DNA of 64,000 nt, from NCBI RefSeq assembly GCF_020882245.1, contig NC_083600.1, positions 11,098,001-11,162,000 of the forward strand. Direction: 5' to 3'. The notes beneath the pieces are model-generated. The model had not been told where the DNA came from, did no database searches, and worked only from the letters and a program-made list of their open reading frames with translations. The DNA comes from Rhopalosiphum padi. Lineage: Eukaryota; Arthropoda; Insecta; Hemiptera; Aphididae. Every line of letters starts with the position of its first letter. The stretch's first letter is position 1. The position numbers and the translations under genes are program-made. Shown here one piece after another: positions 12,381 to 26,700 of this stretch.

Positions 12381-14783
12381 AAATATATTAATTGTATACC
12401 TATTATAATTTATAATAATTAAATATAAATGCATTACTGCAAATTTATGAATTACATGATAGTATGATACATCAATTAGGGAAGTCGGATTATTATATAG
12501 TTAAAGCATGAGTGATGGTAGTCGATCACTAAACTATTTGCGATTTATCACACTCACATACCCAAATAGCGTCGATCTTATGATTCTGCAACTGTAACAA
12601 ATGTGTTGTAAGTAATTTAAATTTTAAGACTTAAATGGGTTTGTAGACATCTCGGGCTTGAAATTTGTAAAAACTAGGTTTCGAACTACCATGTCACCAG
12701 AGACTCGAAAATGTGCTTATAATTATTTATAAAATGGAAGTTAATGAATCTGGTGGGCTGGGGTGGAAGGTAATAGATACTATACCTATATAGGTAGGTG
12801 GCTAGCTGATACTATACAGTATAAAAATTTGTTAATTGTTATCGATATTCATTTCAAAATTTCAAATCATGTTGCGAAATTATACATTTTTATATAGACA
12901 CATTATAGACACTTACCACCTAAATTTGTTTTATAGACCTACATATATACAACATCTTCATATATTTACAAATTATAGCTAGACGGACAAGCTAAAACTG
13001 TTGACCTTGGATTGCATGATATTATTGCTTTAGATTTTGGAGAGTTAAGCCATTTATATAAGTGTAATGTATTCATGTATTTATGATAGCTTGAATTAAA
13101 AAAATACTTTATTTGGACCTAGGTATTATCTTAAAGTACAACATTAAAAATATGCCACAAAGCATGTGTTGCGGTCACAACATTTGGACATAGGGTTCAG
13201 CGCCACTGCGTACGTTTGAGTATCTGATGTCCTTGGAGTAGTATGAGTTGACTAATAATTCGAAAGCCAATGGATTGACATTGTAATCTAGCTTTCTTCC
13301 GTGTTCGTGAATAAACTTTTGAACTTTCATCTACTATTGTAGATACTAGGTTCTAGGTACCTATATATCATTATAATAATATATTAATATCACGGCGAAA
13401 TGCGTTGTTTCTTTCGAACCACTAGGCTGCAGTGATGGACTAAAAAGTCGAAAAAACATGTTTTGACAGCGCGTAACTTAAGTACATTGCCACAGGTCAC
13501 AGTACAATGCTATTAGTCCAAATTGGTTTTATAATAGCTTAAATAGCCGTATACACTGATAGTAAAGTCTATTTTCGATGGCGTACTCGGAATGGGGTTC
13601 GATTAATAAATAAAGTTTTTATACTTTTTCTTTAATCTGCATTTTTTTCCTGACTAGTGAAAAGACTAGTTAGAAAATATAGACGAGACAAATTTCATTT
13701 AGCCGATTTTTTAAATTATAAATTCCTTTTTTTAAATCAAACGTTATATCGGTTTATTAATTATTTAGTATATATAAAGACTAAAGTACATACCTAATTT
13801 ACAAGTACAACACTTATAAAATTTAGGGTATATTATACGTTTATACTTAATAGATTATTTTTACTTATTACACCTTAAATTTATTAACCATATTATGCTT
13901 ATGCACAACTGTAGAAGCGTTGAAGCATACAACTAAAAAAAAGTTCACAAAGTATATAGACAATAGCTTAGTCTGAACGATAATAAATTACTGGTCTCTG
14001 CTGGCTAAAAAACACAACCATATTTATATCATGTATACATAACTTTCCTAAGAATTTAAACTATGTGGGCTTGATTGTACTTTTCTATATTTTTAATCAG
14101 AAAAAATGCATGTATATTTAGTATATTTTAAGAGCTTTAATACTTAGTAATGTTGGCTAATAGACAGTTTTCGTTCAAAATCGTTTTTTGATATTTTCCC
14201 ATTAATCTATTTTATTAAGGTTATTATATATTGTTCTTACCCATGAAATATTGAACTATTCGAGCTAGTATAGCTATTTATAGGTATAATATAAACTTAT
14301 ATTCATTAAAAATTAAAAATAAAACAGTCAGCGGCCACCGGCCGCCTACAATATTTACTAGGACTTTTTTGAAATAAAACCAAAGGTGTTCCGAAAAAAA
14401 CAATTAAATTTATTAAGAAAACAAATAATGTACAACAGTACAGCGGGTACGATTACATATAATGTTATTCACGTATATAAATTACCTAACTGTATAACAG
14501 GTAACAGCAGACGCCTAAATACATATTTTTTCATTAATTTCGAAAAATGTCGTCATTTGTAACATTTTGCAGGAGCCTACACATAATATTTAGCTAGGTA
14601 TAGCCTAATATTATAATAACATCTCTTAAACGTGGACATAGTAATTATAATAATTTGTACATAAATCGCATAAATCGGTGTACAACAAACGCGGAAACGT
14701 AACTTTCGATGTAAATACCATGTGAATAAAAACGAAACTAATAATAATAATAATAATATATTATAATGTAGATCGTCGTGAGT
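12381..14783. other. Intergenic sequence between CBP and ABCB7
   Basis: No gene is recognised. At about 13150-13206 the reverse complement begins CAGTGGCGCTGAACCC, resembling a hAT terminus, but no partner end or duplication was found. The segment from about 14409 to 14783 probably belongs to the 3'UTR of ABCB7, which is transcribed leftward. A reverse-strand AATAAA (TTTATT on the plus strand, 14409-14414) is a candidate polyadenylation signal. A short TAA repeat lies at about 14740-14757. Confidence 0.4.
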
Positions 14784-17700
14784 TTACGGGTCCTTTTCTG
14801 TAGTAGTGTCTTGTTGAATGTTCCACATCTCGGAATACTCGGATGCGCCTTTTTCCATCAAGAATTGGTGACTGCCGCGTTCAACGACTTTCCCGTTACG
14901 CAATATCAATATGTCGTCAGCATCTTTAATGGTCGACAACCGATGGGCAATGCACACACTCGTCTTATCCTTAGTAGCTCGTCGCAATGCCTTCAGTATG
15001 TTCTATAAATAAGAAAATGAAAAAATGAAAATCTAAACCCCGGCTCAATAGGTAATATTACTAATATTGTAATAATAAAAAGTATAACTGGTTTTAAAAT
15101 TTGATAAAGTATTTCCAATTTTATTTGGTTTTTATTGATATTATTATTTTTTTAAAGAAATTTTATAACTTTATAAGTTTATTTTTTACTAATCTATAAT
15201 GAAACACTAAATAGTAATTTTTTTGAACATTATTATCGACGTGATCCTTATAAAATATAATTATTAATTATACTAAATACTAAGGCAATAGGTTTCCATT
15301 ATAATACCTATAATAGATAATATATTATAATATTAAATTGATTAGTTACAAACTTATATAAACAATAAACATACTCAATATATTCAGACAATTCAGTTGA
15401 TGCAACTGCTATATTTTACTGGCTATCTGGCTATTAAATGTATAAACAAAAAATACATCCATAAATCTATTATTTTAAAGGACTCGCTGTGCTCACTTAT
15501 AAGTTAAAACAAAATTCCTTGTGATATAATTAATACAAATTCAAAATAAACTGGAAGAAACGATAAAAAAAAATAGCAAAAAATATATTTCTAATTTAGA
15601 TACCTAGATACATTGGCAAACTAACAATAATATTGCAGATAAACAAACTAAACAAGTTCTATAGCTGTATCGTCACCCGAACCGGATGGTTCTCACATGC
15701 GCCTTCCCGACACTTCCCCGAGTCAACACATTCGTAGCTATGTAATATATATATTGTTCACATAATATGCATAAGAAACAATATTCCCCGTATACAACAC
15801 AATAAACATCAATTAAATCAAATAAAACAATTAGTTAAAACAACAATTTAGACTCTTGTAATCCAAGCATAATCTCAAACGTTAAAAGAATGGAATCGGG
15901 TCAAAATTAGACATATAAAATTGACTCATACAAATCTATGGACTTTTGAAGGCTTAAAATTACTCTCTAGTATATGTCAACTATATGTCCATGTATCACC
16001 AATTTTAAAATTAAATATACATTTTAGAGGAATGAATCTCTGACAGAGAAAAATTCAAATGAAGTCATATAATTTATGACGAGTTTAGGGCTAAATCTAA
16101 GAAATGTATATATACCACCAAATTTTTTAATTAAATCCAAATATTTGATTTACTTTAACCAATACGTTATAAATAAAATTATTATTATTAATAGGAGCTG
16201 GTATAACCCAATCCCGGCGTTTGCAAGCCTTTTTGGGTTTGTTTTTTTTGTTTGTAAAAAAACAATAGGATAAAGCCGATTGCCATGTTTGAGTGTCTAC
16301 CAATCAGTCATCACCCAGTAATACTTTGTCCTTTCGCTTTTCTGGTGCTTTTTTTTATGTAAACAAATAAAAATGGTAATTGCGTGTCAATAGCCACCTG
16401 CAGTCGTCACGTGGTGTAAATCGATACCCGGCTGGACGATCTACCTACGGCCAATCGCCATAACTCCTATCGTTGATAGCCGCCCAAAGCTGTTTTGTAC
16501 GCAAAAAAGGTCAAAGTTTAATGCTGCATTTGTGTGTTAAGTGTAGTTATAGTGATGACCGGTGAAAATTAATTTAAATGAAACTAAACCTCACAGTAGT
16601 AGTGGTTATGATTCTATTCTGTGGCCTGTGGGGATATATAATTTATTGGGTAAACATATAGTCGTGGGAGGCTTTGCTCTAAGTACATTTAAATATGTAT
16701 TTATTGTAACAATTACAATGATGATTCAAAATAATTTTTAATTTTAAAAAAATCACGTAAAAAATAGAAAAAAAATAAAAAAATTTAGGGTGGCTGTGTT
16801 AAATCACGTGCCGTCACCGAATCGCAAAAGCGGGGTTCGGTTTTTAAGTCTACCTATAATACCTGTTTAATGGGAACCTATATTGGTTACACACTTACAC
16901 TTAACACCTATCAACTATCATTTGAGTTGTTAACCACAGCCAAATCTTGAGCAGTTAAACCGCTTTTGAACTGTAACGAAATTTGCGTTGAACATTGATT
17001 TACCTATGCAAGTTTCATTATTTTTTGTGTAATGAAACAATTACAATTTTATTATAGAAAAAATCATTTGCATTATATATGTATATCTATTTTAGTCTTA
17101 ACGATTGTATTTTGTAGGTTATACAAGACAAACATGATGATAATAACTTTAACAATTTAAGAAAATGTATACCTATGTAAGGCTAACGGCTAGAGACAAT
17201 CTATAGGTGTCCGGTCCGGTTGGAAAGCTGCAGGGTTACGGGGTCAACTAGAGCCTAGAGGTGGACTGGAGGGGACATGATGCAATTAATATAATTAAAT
17301 TATATCATGGAGGGGGCTTGGCTCATATAAAACTATTATTACCTCGCCCCCTCTCAGTGAAATCATCCTTATAATCTTGTTTATGAAAAGTTGTAAAGAA
17401 TCGTGACGGGTTGATTTAATTTATATTTTCATTATTGTTAATTTGTGACAACTCACATTTATAATCATTTTATGAGTATATTTTACAATGCCTAAATAGA
17501 TTTTTTTTAAGTCATTATTTTCATAGTTTAGCAGAGCAGTTTTAGAAAGCCTGAGCAACAGTAAGACTATTACTCTCTATCTAACTTGGTTAGGCATTTC
17601 TGGCTAATGGCCTCTAATTGTCGAAGCCAAAATTTAGTTATCAAGGTAAAAAAAAAAAAACAATGCATAAAATACTATTTTATTATTTTATGTATGTATG

Positions 17701-20700
17701 GGCGTAAAATATTATAACTTTTAAATTAATATTATTTTATTGTATATTTACTTATTGAAAAGGGGTCCAGAAAAATTTACTATAGCTACTGAAAAACCTA
17801 GTCACCACTAGTTATACGAATACGATACTATGAAGAACAGATTTATTGGCGCCAATCTCAATATTCATGTATTAGTACCATCCTGATTCCCGATATAAAG
17901 AGGTGATGATGAGATGACGATTTTCTATAGGTTTCTATTTGATTTTAAGATTGATACAGGTCGTGAAAGTGAAATTATTATTAAATAAACGACGTGTTTG
18001 CCGCCATGCACATGATAATATCTTCATTATACTTTATATTATTTATTCGGCTATACATACTGTAATTCTATACGGGTATATTGTAAATTGCGTTAATGTA
18101 AATTCACTGCATTCCGTAACGCGAGTGTTTTATCTTTTATTTTTATATAATATTTATAATTATAACATTACTAATATATTTTACCGACACGTCTTATAAC
18201 CGACTTGGATCGTAATTTCATCTGGTTGACAGTCATCGTACGAATGTAGAAACGTTGAACATATTTACATATTTAAATAAAATTATGTACTTAGGGTTTG
18301 CTCTATATAACTGCCTGTAGACAAAAATACTACTATTTATATGTATAACATTATGCGCTCGTATAATACGGTCATAAAACAACACAACAGGGAATGTTTA
18401 TTTTATTTTTAAGTTTATGTCATCTAAAAGTAAAATTATATATTTTTATTGGTGGCTGAATAATATACGTAACTTTAGTAACTTAAAGTATGGTCATTTA
18501 CTGGTTTCTAAAATATGCAAAATCTATTGCAATTATAGACCATAAAATGTTATATTATAATATACTTTTAAGAATACATATTATAAAAGTACTTAATAGT
18601 TAATATAATATAATGATATATTAAATTCAGATATTTACCACTTTGTCCGAGGATTTGATATAATGGAATAGTTGACCCGGAGTAAAATAAATATCTAGTC
18701 ATATTGTTAAAGATTATAGGATATATATATACCTGTTCAGTTATCGAGTCCAAAGATGACGTCGCTTCGTCGAATATCAGAATGGGACTGCCCTTGAGTA
18801 TAGCCCTGGCAATAGACACCCGTTGCTTTTCACCGCCAGATATCATTAGGCCTCGTTCACCAACTTGAGTCAAATACCCGTTGGGAAGCTTGGATACAGA
18901 GTTGTGAAGTTCCGCGAGCTTTGCCGCCTCGACGACTTCGGACTCGGACTTGCTCATGTCGCCGTAGTGAAGGTTGTACATGATCGTGTCGTGAAACAAA
19001 ACCGAATCCTACATAGACGGGATAAAACAAAATAATATTACTATAATTTCTCACCCTAGAGATAATTTAAACAATTTCTTAACACACCTACCCTAAAACA
19101 TATAAATAAATGTAAGTTGTTTTTTAAAGAAATACCGCAGCGTAAAAATAAAAATTATCTACAATCTACAAAAATAGGCTTACTTAAACTGACACTACTG
19201 ATCATTACCTAATCGTCCTAACTCCTAATCCATGTAAGATAATTTATTATATTGCAATAATTAATTATAGGTACCTGAGGAACTACAGCCATGCATTTCC
19301 GAAGACTATCGATATCAACATCCTTAATGTTCTTGCCTCCAATGAGTATTTCGCCCGACGTCGGTTCAAAAAACCTGAATAGCAATCTGATTATTGTTGA
19401 TTTGCTGAAACATTCATGTATCAACACCATTTAATTATTATTATTATTTTTAGGGTTTAATTTATAATTAAATAAATTTCATAGTGTTTGAAAATATTAA
19501 TAATAAATTTATTTTATAAAATAAAATTCATAATAATAAACTAAAAAGCTTTGTTCCCACTAATAATATTTCTTAATCATAACAAAAGAATTAACGTTAA
19601 TTGTCATTGAAATAAATAGTTTCGTCTGAATTTGAACTTAAAATGTCTATACAAATTAATTGTTTAGTATATTTTTTAGATTTATCAGTTTCAGTATAAA
19701 AAATTTATTGAGTTAAATTTTTAAATTTTAGGTATTAATATTAAAAAATTTATGAAATTTTAATTACAAAATAATAAGAAGTTTAAATGCTTGAACAATT
19801 TTTTTTTTTTTTGTGAATTTCCAATACATTTTTTGTAATGTTTTTGTATAATAACAAGTTGTCAGGAATCTTATATTAAACTTTCAAACTTTTGGCAGAC
19901 CAACCATAAATACTCTATTGATATTTCAATTATAATTCAAAAAAATTCAAAATATTTTATAAAGAAAATGATAATATAAACAATTGCCAACAATTAAAAG
20001 TTTCTATAATTATTTGTCTTTAGAATATGATAAAATAAAGAAATCAATTTTATTGAAAATCTTGTTTTGTGTATATATTGATTTTCATTTTTTTTTTTGT
20101 AGTTTTTGAAAAGTACTGAACATTTTATAATTTTGATCCTAGTGTACTATTTACTAATTATATCTAATTTGCCACCAGAAATCATAATTAAACATCAAAT
20201 ATTTTTAATGCCATAAAAATTAAAAAATGATAACAAAAAAAAAACAACAACATTGTAAAATCAATACATTCATCACTCCTCTTAGTTGCTCAAAATCTAA
20301 AATAAACATCTGTATCGTTAATCTTAAATAAGTTTATAATACAAATTCAATAAATTATAATAAATAGTTTAGTATATAATATATATACTAATACTATTAC
20401 CTATGCAAATTAATTTTATATGGCATTGTAGAAAGAATACACTATATTTTTTATTCAATAATAATTGTAATTTTACTTTTAAAAAAAGAAGGTAATTTAA
20501 AATTTTAAAATGTTTATTTTACAGTTTTTTTTTTATAGTATATTACAAATCACAGGCCTGGTTATAATATATATTTTTTGTTTACGAAGTTATAATACTA
20601 TTTTTATTATTATAAGAAACTCGGATGTTGTCACATCTCTGGATCAGAATATTTGTGAACCTTTTGTTCACAGCTTCTAACTTCTAACTGTCCTAAGTGA

Positions 20701-23700
20701 CATTTTTCCATTATCAAGCATTTAAATTTTTAGTTGTTTAATTCCAAAATAATATTAATAAATAAGACAATTTTTATCAACATAAATCAAATAAAAAAAT
20801 CAAGTGGTATATTCATGTACAGATAAGTACCAAAACATAAGTTTTGTTTTTATATTTTAGTACAATTTAAAAAAAAAGAGTCAGTAGGAAAATATACTGA
20901 AAAAAATAACAATGAGGACAATCATGTTGCCAACGCATAGATAACATTTTTTATAATATTTGGCTGATATGCTTACCCACTACCAGAACCTCCAACAATT
21001 GCGACCTTCTTGCCAGCTGGAACAATAAAGGACAGGTCATTCAAAATAGGTTTGCCGTTTTGATATCCGAAGTTAACATTTCTGAATTCGATGGACGCGT
21101 TTTCTTTACTGATTGACAAGGGGACAGCATCAGATCGGTTCTAATTAAGATTGGCAAAAATAAAATACAAAACATAAATAGAACAGAGTATAGTCATTTT
21201 TAGAATAGAATAACAATTTACTACTTTAGCTTAATAGCTTATGATATAAAAAACATAGAAAATTGTAAAAATGTGATTACATTTTTAAAAATTTGAGTTA
21301 AAAATATTTGAAGTTTTGACCAATTGATAGAGTTCATTGATTAAAGAATTGCTTTGTATAATAGATGCATACCTTAACAGACGGGTCACATGCCATGATT
21401 GCAAACATGGACTGCATGTCAAGCAATGCTTGTCGAACTTCACGGTAAACAGATCCTAGGAATCCTAGTGGCATGGCCAGCTGGAAAAGGAGACCATTCA
21501 CCATCGCCAGATCACCAATTGTCATGTTACCTAATGTTTATTTATATTTATATCTGATTTTTTGATGTGTTATTGCTTAATTATACATAACATAAAACCA
21601 ATAAATAAAAATCTAATCTATTTATATTACCTTCAACTATTTGTTTTGCAGCTAATATCATTGCTGCGCTCATTGTTACACTGAAAATGGCATTTTGACC
21701 AAAATTCAAAAGTGCTAAACTTGAGCTAGTCTTAAGTGAAGCCAGTTCAAATTTTTGTAAGACACGGTCATATCTGTTAGCTTCGTACAATTCGTTGTTG
21801 AAATACTATAATTGAGGAAAAAAAATATTTGAATGTTTTAAGTTCTGTAAAGCTGAACTAATTAAAAAGGGTAAAATATCAAACATAGGTATACAATTAC
21901 AATTTTACTTAAAATTAAAATATTATTCAATCTCTCAAATATTAAAATGTCAATTATGTATATACTAAAAGATTCATAATATATTTGAATGATTTTATTT
22001 AAATTATTTATTTCTTGTCTATTAAACAATCTAGATATATAATAAAGTTTAGTATAAAAAAAGTGTATAATATAACTCTTGATTATTAGTTTTAATGTTT
22101 AACTTATCTATTCATAGATGAAGATAGAAATTAATTTAGAAACATCTTATTTAGAATAAGTAAATAATATATATTAATATATTTTGATATAATATAAATA
22201 CTAAATTTTGAATTAGAGGTCAACTAGTTTTAACTTAATATGTATTTTAAGTATTTAAAGTTTAGATGATCAGATAGGAGTGGCACAAAGAAACCCTGCA
22301 AAATGTCACTATTCCGCTTTTATAAAAGAAGAAGATGAAATATCATAAAATATTTAAAAAATGGTTAAATTAAGAATGTTTAAAATTGATAACCAAAAAT
22401 TAGCTACCAAAATATAAACGATAAATAAGTATTAAATGCAATATTGGTACTGCTTAGTACAAAAAATTATTTAAAAGTAATTAATAATTTACCTTTTTGA
22501 GTTAAAATAATAATTTTATCATTAAACATATACCTTAACAGTTTCATAATTTATTAATGAGTCCATAGCTTTATTTCCAGCTTCATTTTCAGCTTGATTC
22601 ATAAAAATTCGGAATTTTGTCCTCCATTGGGTTATCAATAATGTATAAGCTGTATAAATGGAAACGCAACCAAAGGATAAAGCAGCAAATTTATAACCAC
22701 AATTTAATCCCTAAAAATATATTAATAAGTAATAACCATAAAAAATTTGTTAACTTTTTATTTATATAAACATACCAAAATAGTGCTAACTAGTGCCAAT
22801 TCAAATACAGTAGGTACAATATTAAATACCATAGCAGTAAGTACAAAATTTATTCCCCTGCTTCCACGATCTATAACCTAGAAAAAAAAAAATAAATTAT
22901 TCAAAACAAGTTTTATCTAATTGGTATAATCACTATTACTGGATGTTCGATATATATTTTTATAGATTTCATAGTAGAAGCCACAGTGGTAACAAAATTT
23001 GTAAATAAGTAACGAATTTCACATAGGTATGCCACACTTTAAAATATACTACATCTGACTTCATTAATTAACTTTCTAAAACAAAGCTAAACATTTAAAG
23101 TGAAAATAAATAATAAAACTTAAACTACTATTAAATACTTCACAAGATATTTTTATTTTTAAATTTTAACATAATTGACTCTAAAAGAATGTAACTCTTT
23201 AAAAATTGATATTATTGAGCCTTTTTGATCAATAACTAATAGAAGTATAAAATCATACCTTAGATAATGCACCAGTTTGTCTGGATAAATGGAAACTAAG
23301 ATCTAAACTGTGAAGATGTAAGAACACATTTCTGGCAATTTTTCTTATAGATTGTTGTGCCACACTAGCAAATACTGCATTTCGTAGTTCATTCATACCA
23401 GCAGCAGCAGTTCTACAAACACCATCTAAAAATATGACAAATCATTAGTATTGGTTTTTAGTTATTAAATTTAGTATTATTATTATAGAAACAATAATTT
23501 GATTTAAAATTTAATTTTCTATTTATTTATTCTACATACTAACATTATTTGTTAACACAACTAATAGAATTGGAATGAAAATATGATGTGAAAATATTTA
23601 TGACACAAAATGTTATTTATATATTTTTGAATATTTAAGAGAACTTGAATATAATATTAGCATTTTTTATACAGTAAATAGTGCAGTACTACTACAGTTG

Positions 23701-26700
23701 ACATAAACAAACAAAATTAGTATATTTACTAAAATACTACAAAAATCACTAGCTATAATCTAATTGATATCAAGAAAATACAATTTATTATATTCTAAGG
23801 TAAGCGCTTAATACAAATAAATAAGTTTTTTTTTTTTGTAATTTAGGTAATGCAATACAATTAGCAATATAATATATAACATTACAACAGGAGAAACTAA
23901 GATAAATGTGCCTTAATTGCCTTAATGCAATAATTTGAGGAAAAAATATTTTTATTCTGCAATAAGTATATTGTATTCTTTTTATAATTAAAAAAATGTT
24001 TTAAAAATATCTACTATTGGTATATCTAGAGGAGAGTTGATAGTTTGATACCTTTCTCAAAAATTCCAGTGATGGAGACAAATTTCCCCCTTACAATTAT
24101 GCCGATTATAATATGTATTTAAAATATCAAGTCATACTTATAATCTACTTGAAACTTACTCATACTCACACGATATTAACAGTGTCGCCGCAACAGTTAA
24201 CACAGTTTCGGGTGCTGAATCCATAGTTAACAATGCATCCCCACTAGTACCAAGTTTTTCATTGAGATCGTCAATTGCATATTTAAGCAAGAATGGGACA
24301 GAAACATTTAACATTTTGGCAGCAGCCAATAATCCGAGTGCCAATGTAACTCGTTTTCGAATAGTCACATCATCCTATATATTTCTTAAATTTTGTAACT
24401 ATACTTTAATTAACTACTAATTAATATGAAAACCAACCTTTGGCCAAATGTACTGCAACATACCCAAAATCATATCTTTGCCTGTAATAGTGTTGGCTTC
24501 TATTACGGACAAGTTTTCTTTAACATGAGCCCCGCCAATATGATAACATGTTGGAAGTGTTGCTAGTCTGTTTGAAATTTGTAACTTTTTATGGCGATTG
24601 CAGAGGACATTGTTATGATGTACAGTATAAGTAGAAATAGCCTGAAAAAATTATTATGATATAAAACTTTTGAAAAATTTGGAAAAAGTATTAGACCTTG
24701 CAAAAACTTTTTTTTTATTATAGTGATTGTCTATTAATTAGTACATATTTTGACTATATTTTATAAGATAATACATACAAATATTATGTTATATATTAAT
24801 AATATTATTTATATAAATATACCTATTGTTGATTTGAAAAAATATTTCTGATCCTAATTAAATATTTTAATAGTTTGTAAATTATACTTTTATTAAGAAC
24901 TGAAATTGTGTTTAAAAATATCTCTATAAAACGCATTTATATTTTAATCTATGCAAATGTTATAACTTATAACATAATAACTTAAATATATATTATTATT
25001 AAGGTGGTACATCTAATTATATTTAAATAAAATATAATTAAAAATAGGAAATAATAATGAACCACCAGATTTAATTATTACATACAAATGCATACTTAAT
25101 TTATCTTTAAATATTATAGTCATAAATACAGATTAGTAACTACTTTAATTTTATACAAATTATTGTTAATAATTTGAATAAGGTATTTAAATCAAGGTTA
25201 TACTTCTGTTAGAACTAAAATAAAAGTATGAAATTCATATATAATAATTCAGAATTCATGGCTGTTCAGTGCAAAAATAATTTATCAGTTATAATAATGA
25301 AAAATACATTTTTTAATGTGATTAATTTGTAATGAATAATGATAGTTAATATGTAATCTTTGTCTTTTAATAGGTAGATATTGAAATATGTTTCAGGTAC
25401 TCATATTATTATGTTCATAAGATTTATTTTATTTTATTTAAAGAACATTTTAATATTTTGTATTTAATAGTCTAGGAATGATGAACCTTTTGTCATATAA
25501 AAAGTTTTGGTTAGATTTTATTTTTTTTGCATGTCAACTAATTCAATTTTTTTCTTATTAAACCTAGAAAATCCCTACAAATAATATTTTTTTATACAGT
25601 TATGCATGTCATAGGCTCACTATCTCTAAAATAGACTAAGTAAAGAAACCAACTAAAAAAAAATCAACAAATTTACCTTAACATATATTTATTTCCAACA
25701 GATTAATAGATTATTATTTAACAATTAATGATTGCAAACATTTCTCAAGTAATCTCCGATTCTCCTTTACCAGCTCCGTAGCAACCACAAAACCAGTTGT
25801 CTTCTCAGCCTGATTGCTTTCTAATATAGTCAACATATTTGATTCCCATTGTTTTACCTCTTCTAGCTTGGTTTTAACAACTATTGCTCCAATTTTAGAT
25901 ACAGCTTCAATCTCACTTTGGTCAAATAAATTTGCAAACACTCGGTTTTTTAATTCTTCATCATTAAATCGATCAGAATAAATTAATAGGTATGTTAAGA
26001 CTCTTGTTGACCAAGATAAGCCTTCAGATGTACAATAATGACCATCTAATAAATCATAAGTTTTAAGTTTATCCATTCGATTTTTATTTAAACCTTTGCC
26101 TGTTTTTGAAATGATCTCATTAGCTGACAAATGAACAGAATCTTGTGGATTTGATGGAACAATGAATCCATATTCTAAAAATAATTTAGTGTTGGAATGT
26201 GGTCCGTAGTTAATAAACACTTCAGAATGTTTTTTAAATAATTTTTCAGTAATAATAGTGTATGCGCCATTTAAATGATTGACTGTGGCTCGAACGCAAG
26301 CCAAAGGAGAGTGGTTAAACATATCAATATATGGAGTAAGTGCTAGATTGTTGACATCTGACAATTTTATTTTATTTTTTAAACTACAGTCTGGACTCAT
26401 ATAAACAGCTCTAGTATTTACAATCGACCATGCCCATTTATAAACTTCAAATGTAAATATATTTTTGCAAGTGTCTAAACAGTGTGGACATACAACAGAA
26501 GACATTTCGTACATGATTTGATTGAAAGTTGTCAATATTGTGTTTTGATGATCTAGTACTTTGATTGACAGATCTTTGGGCAAATGTTCAGCAGGGCAGT
26601 ATGCTGAATTTGACAGAACTGTGGGCAACGAGATAATATAGTTATACCAAAATGATTCAGATCCTTTGTGTTGTTCAAACATCAAGTATGTGGCTAACAC

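Noticed and set aside
17939..18199. 86-aa plus-strand frame inside ABCB7 intron 11
   Set aside because: Hydrophobic AT-rich composition (Tyr/Ile/Leu), no start context or homologous motif.
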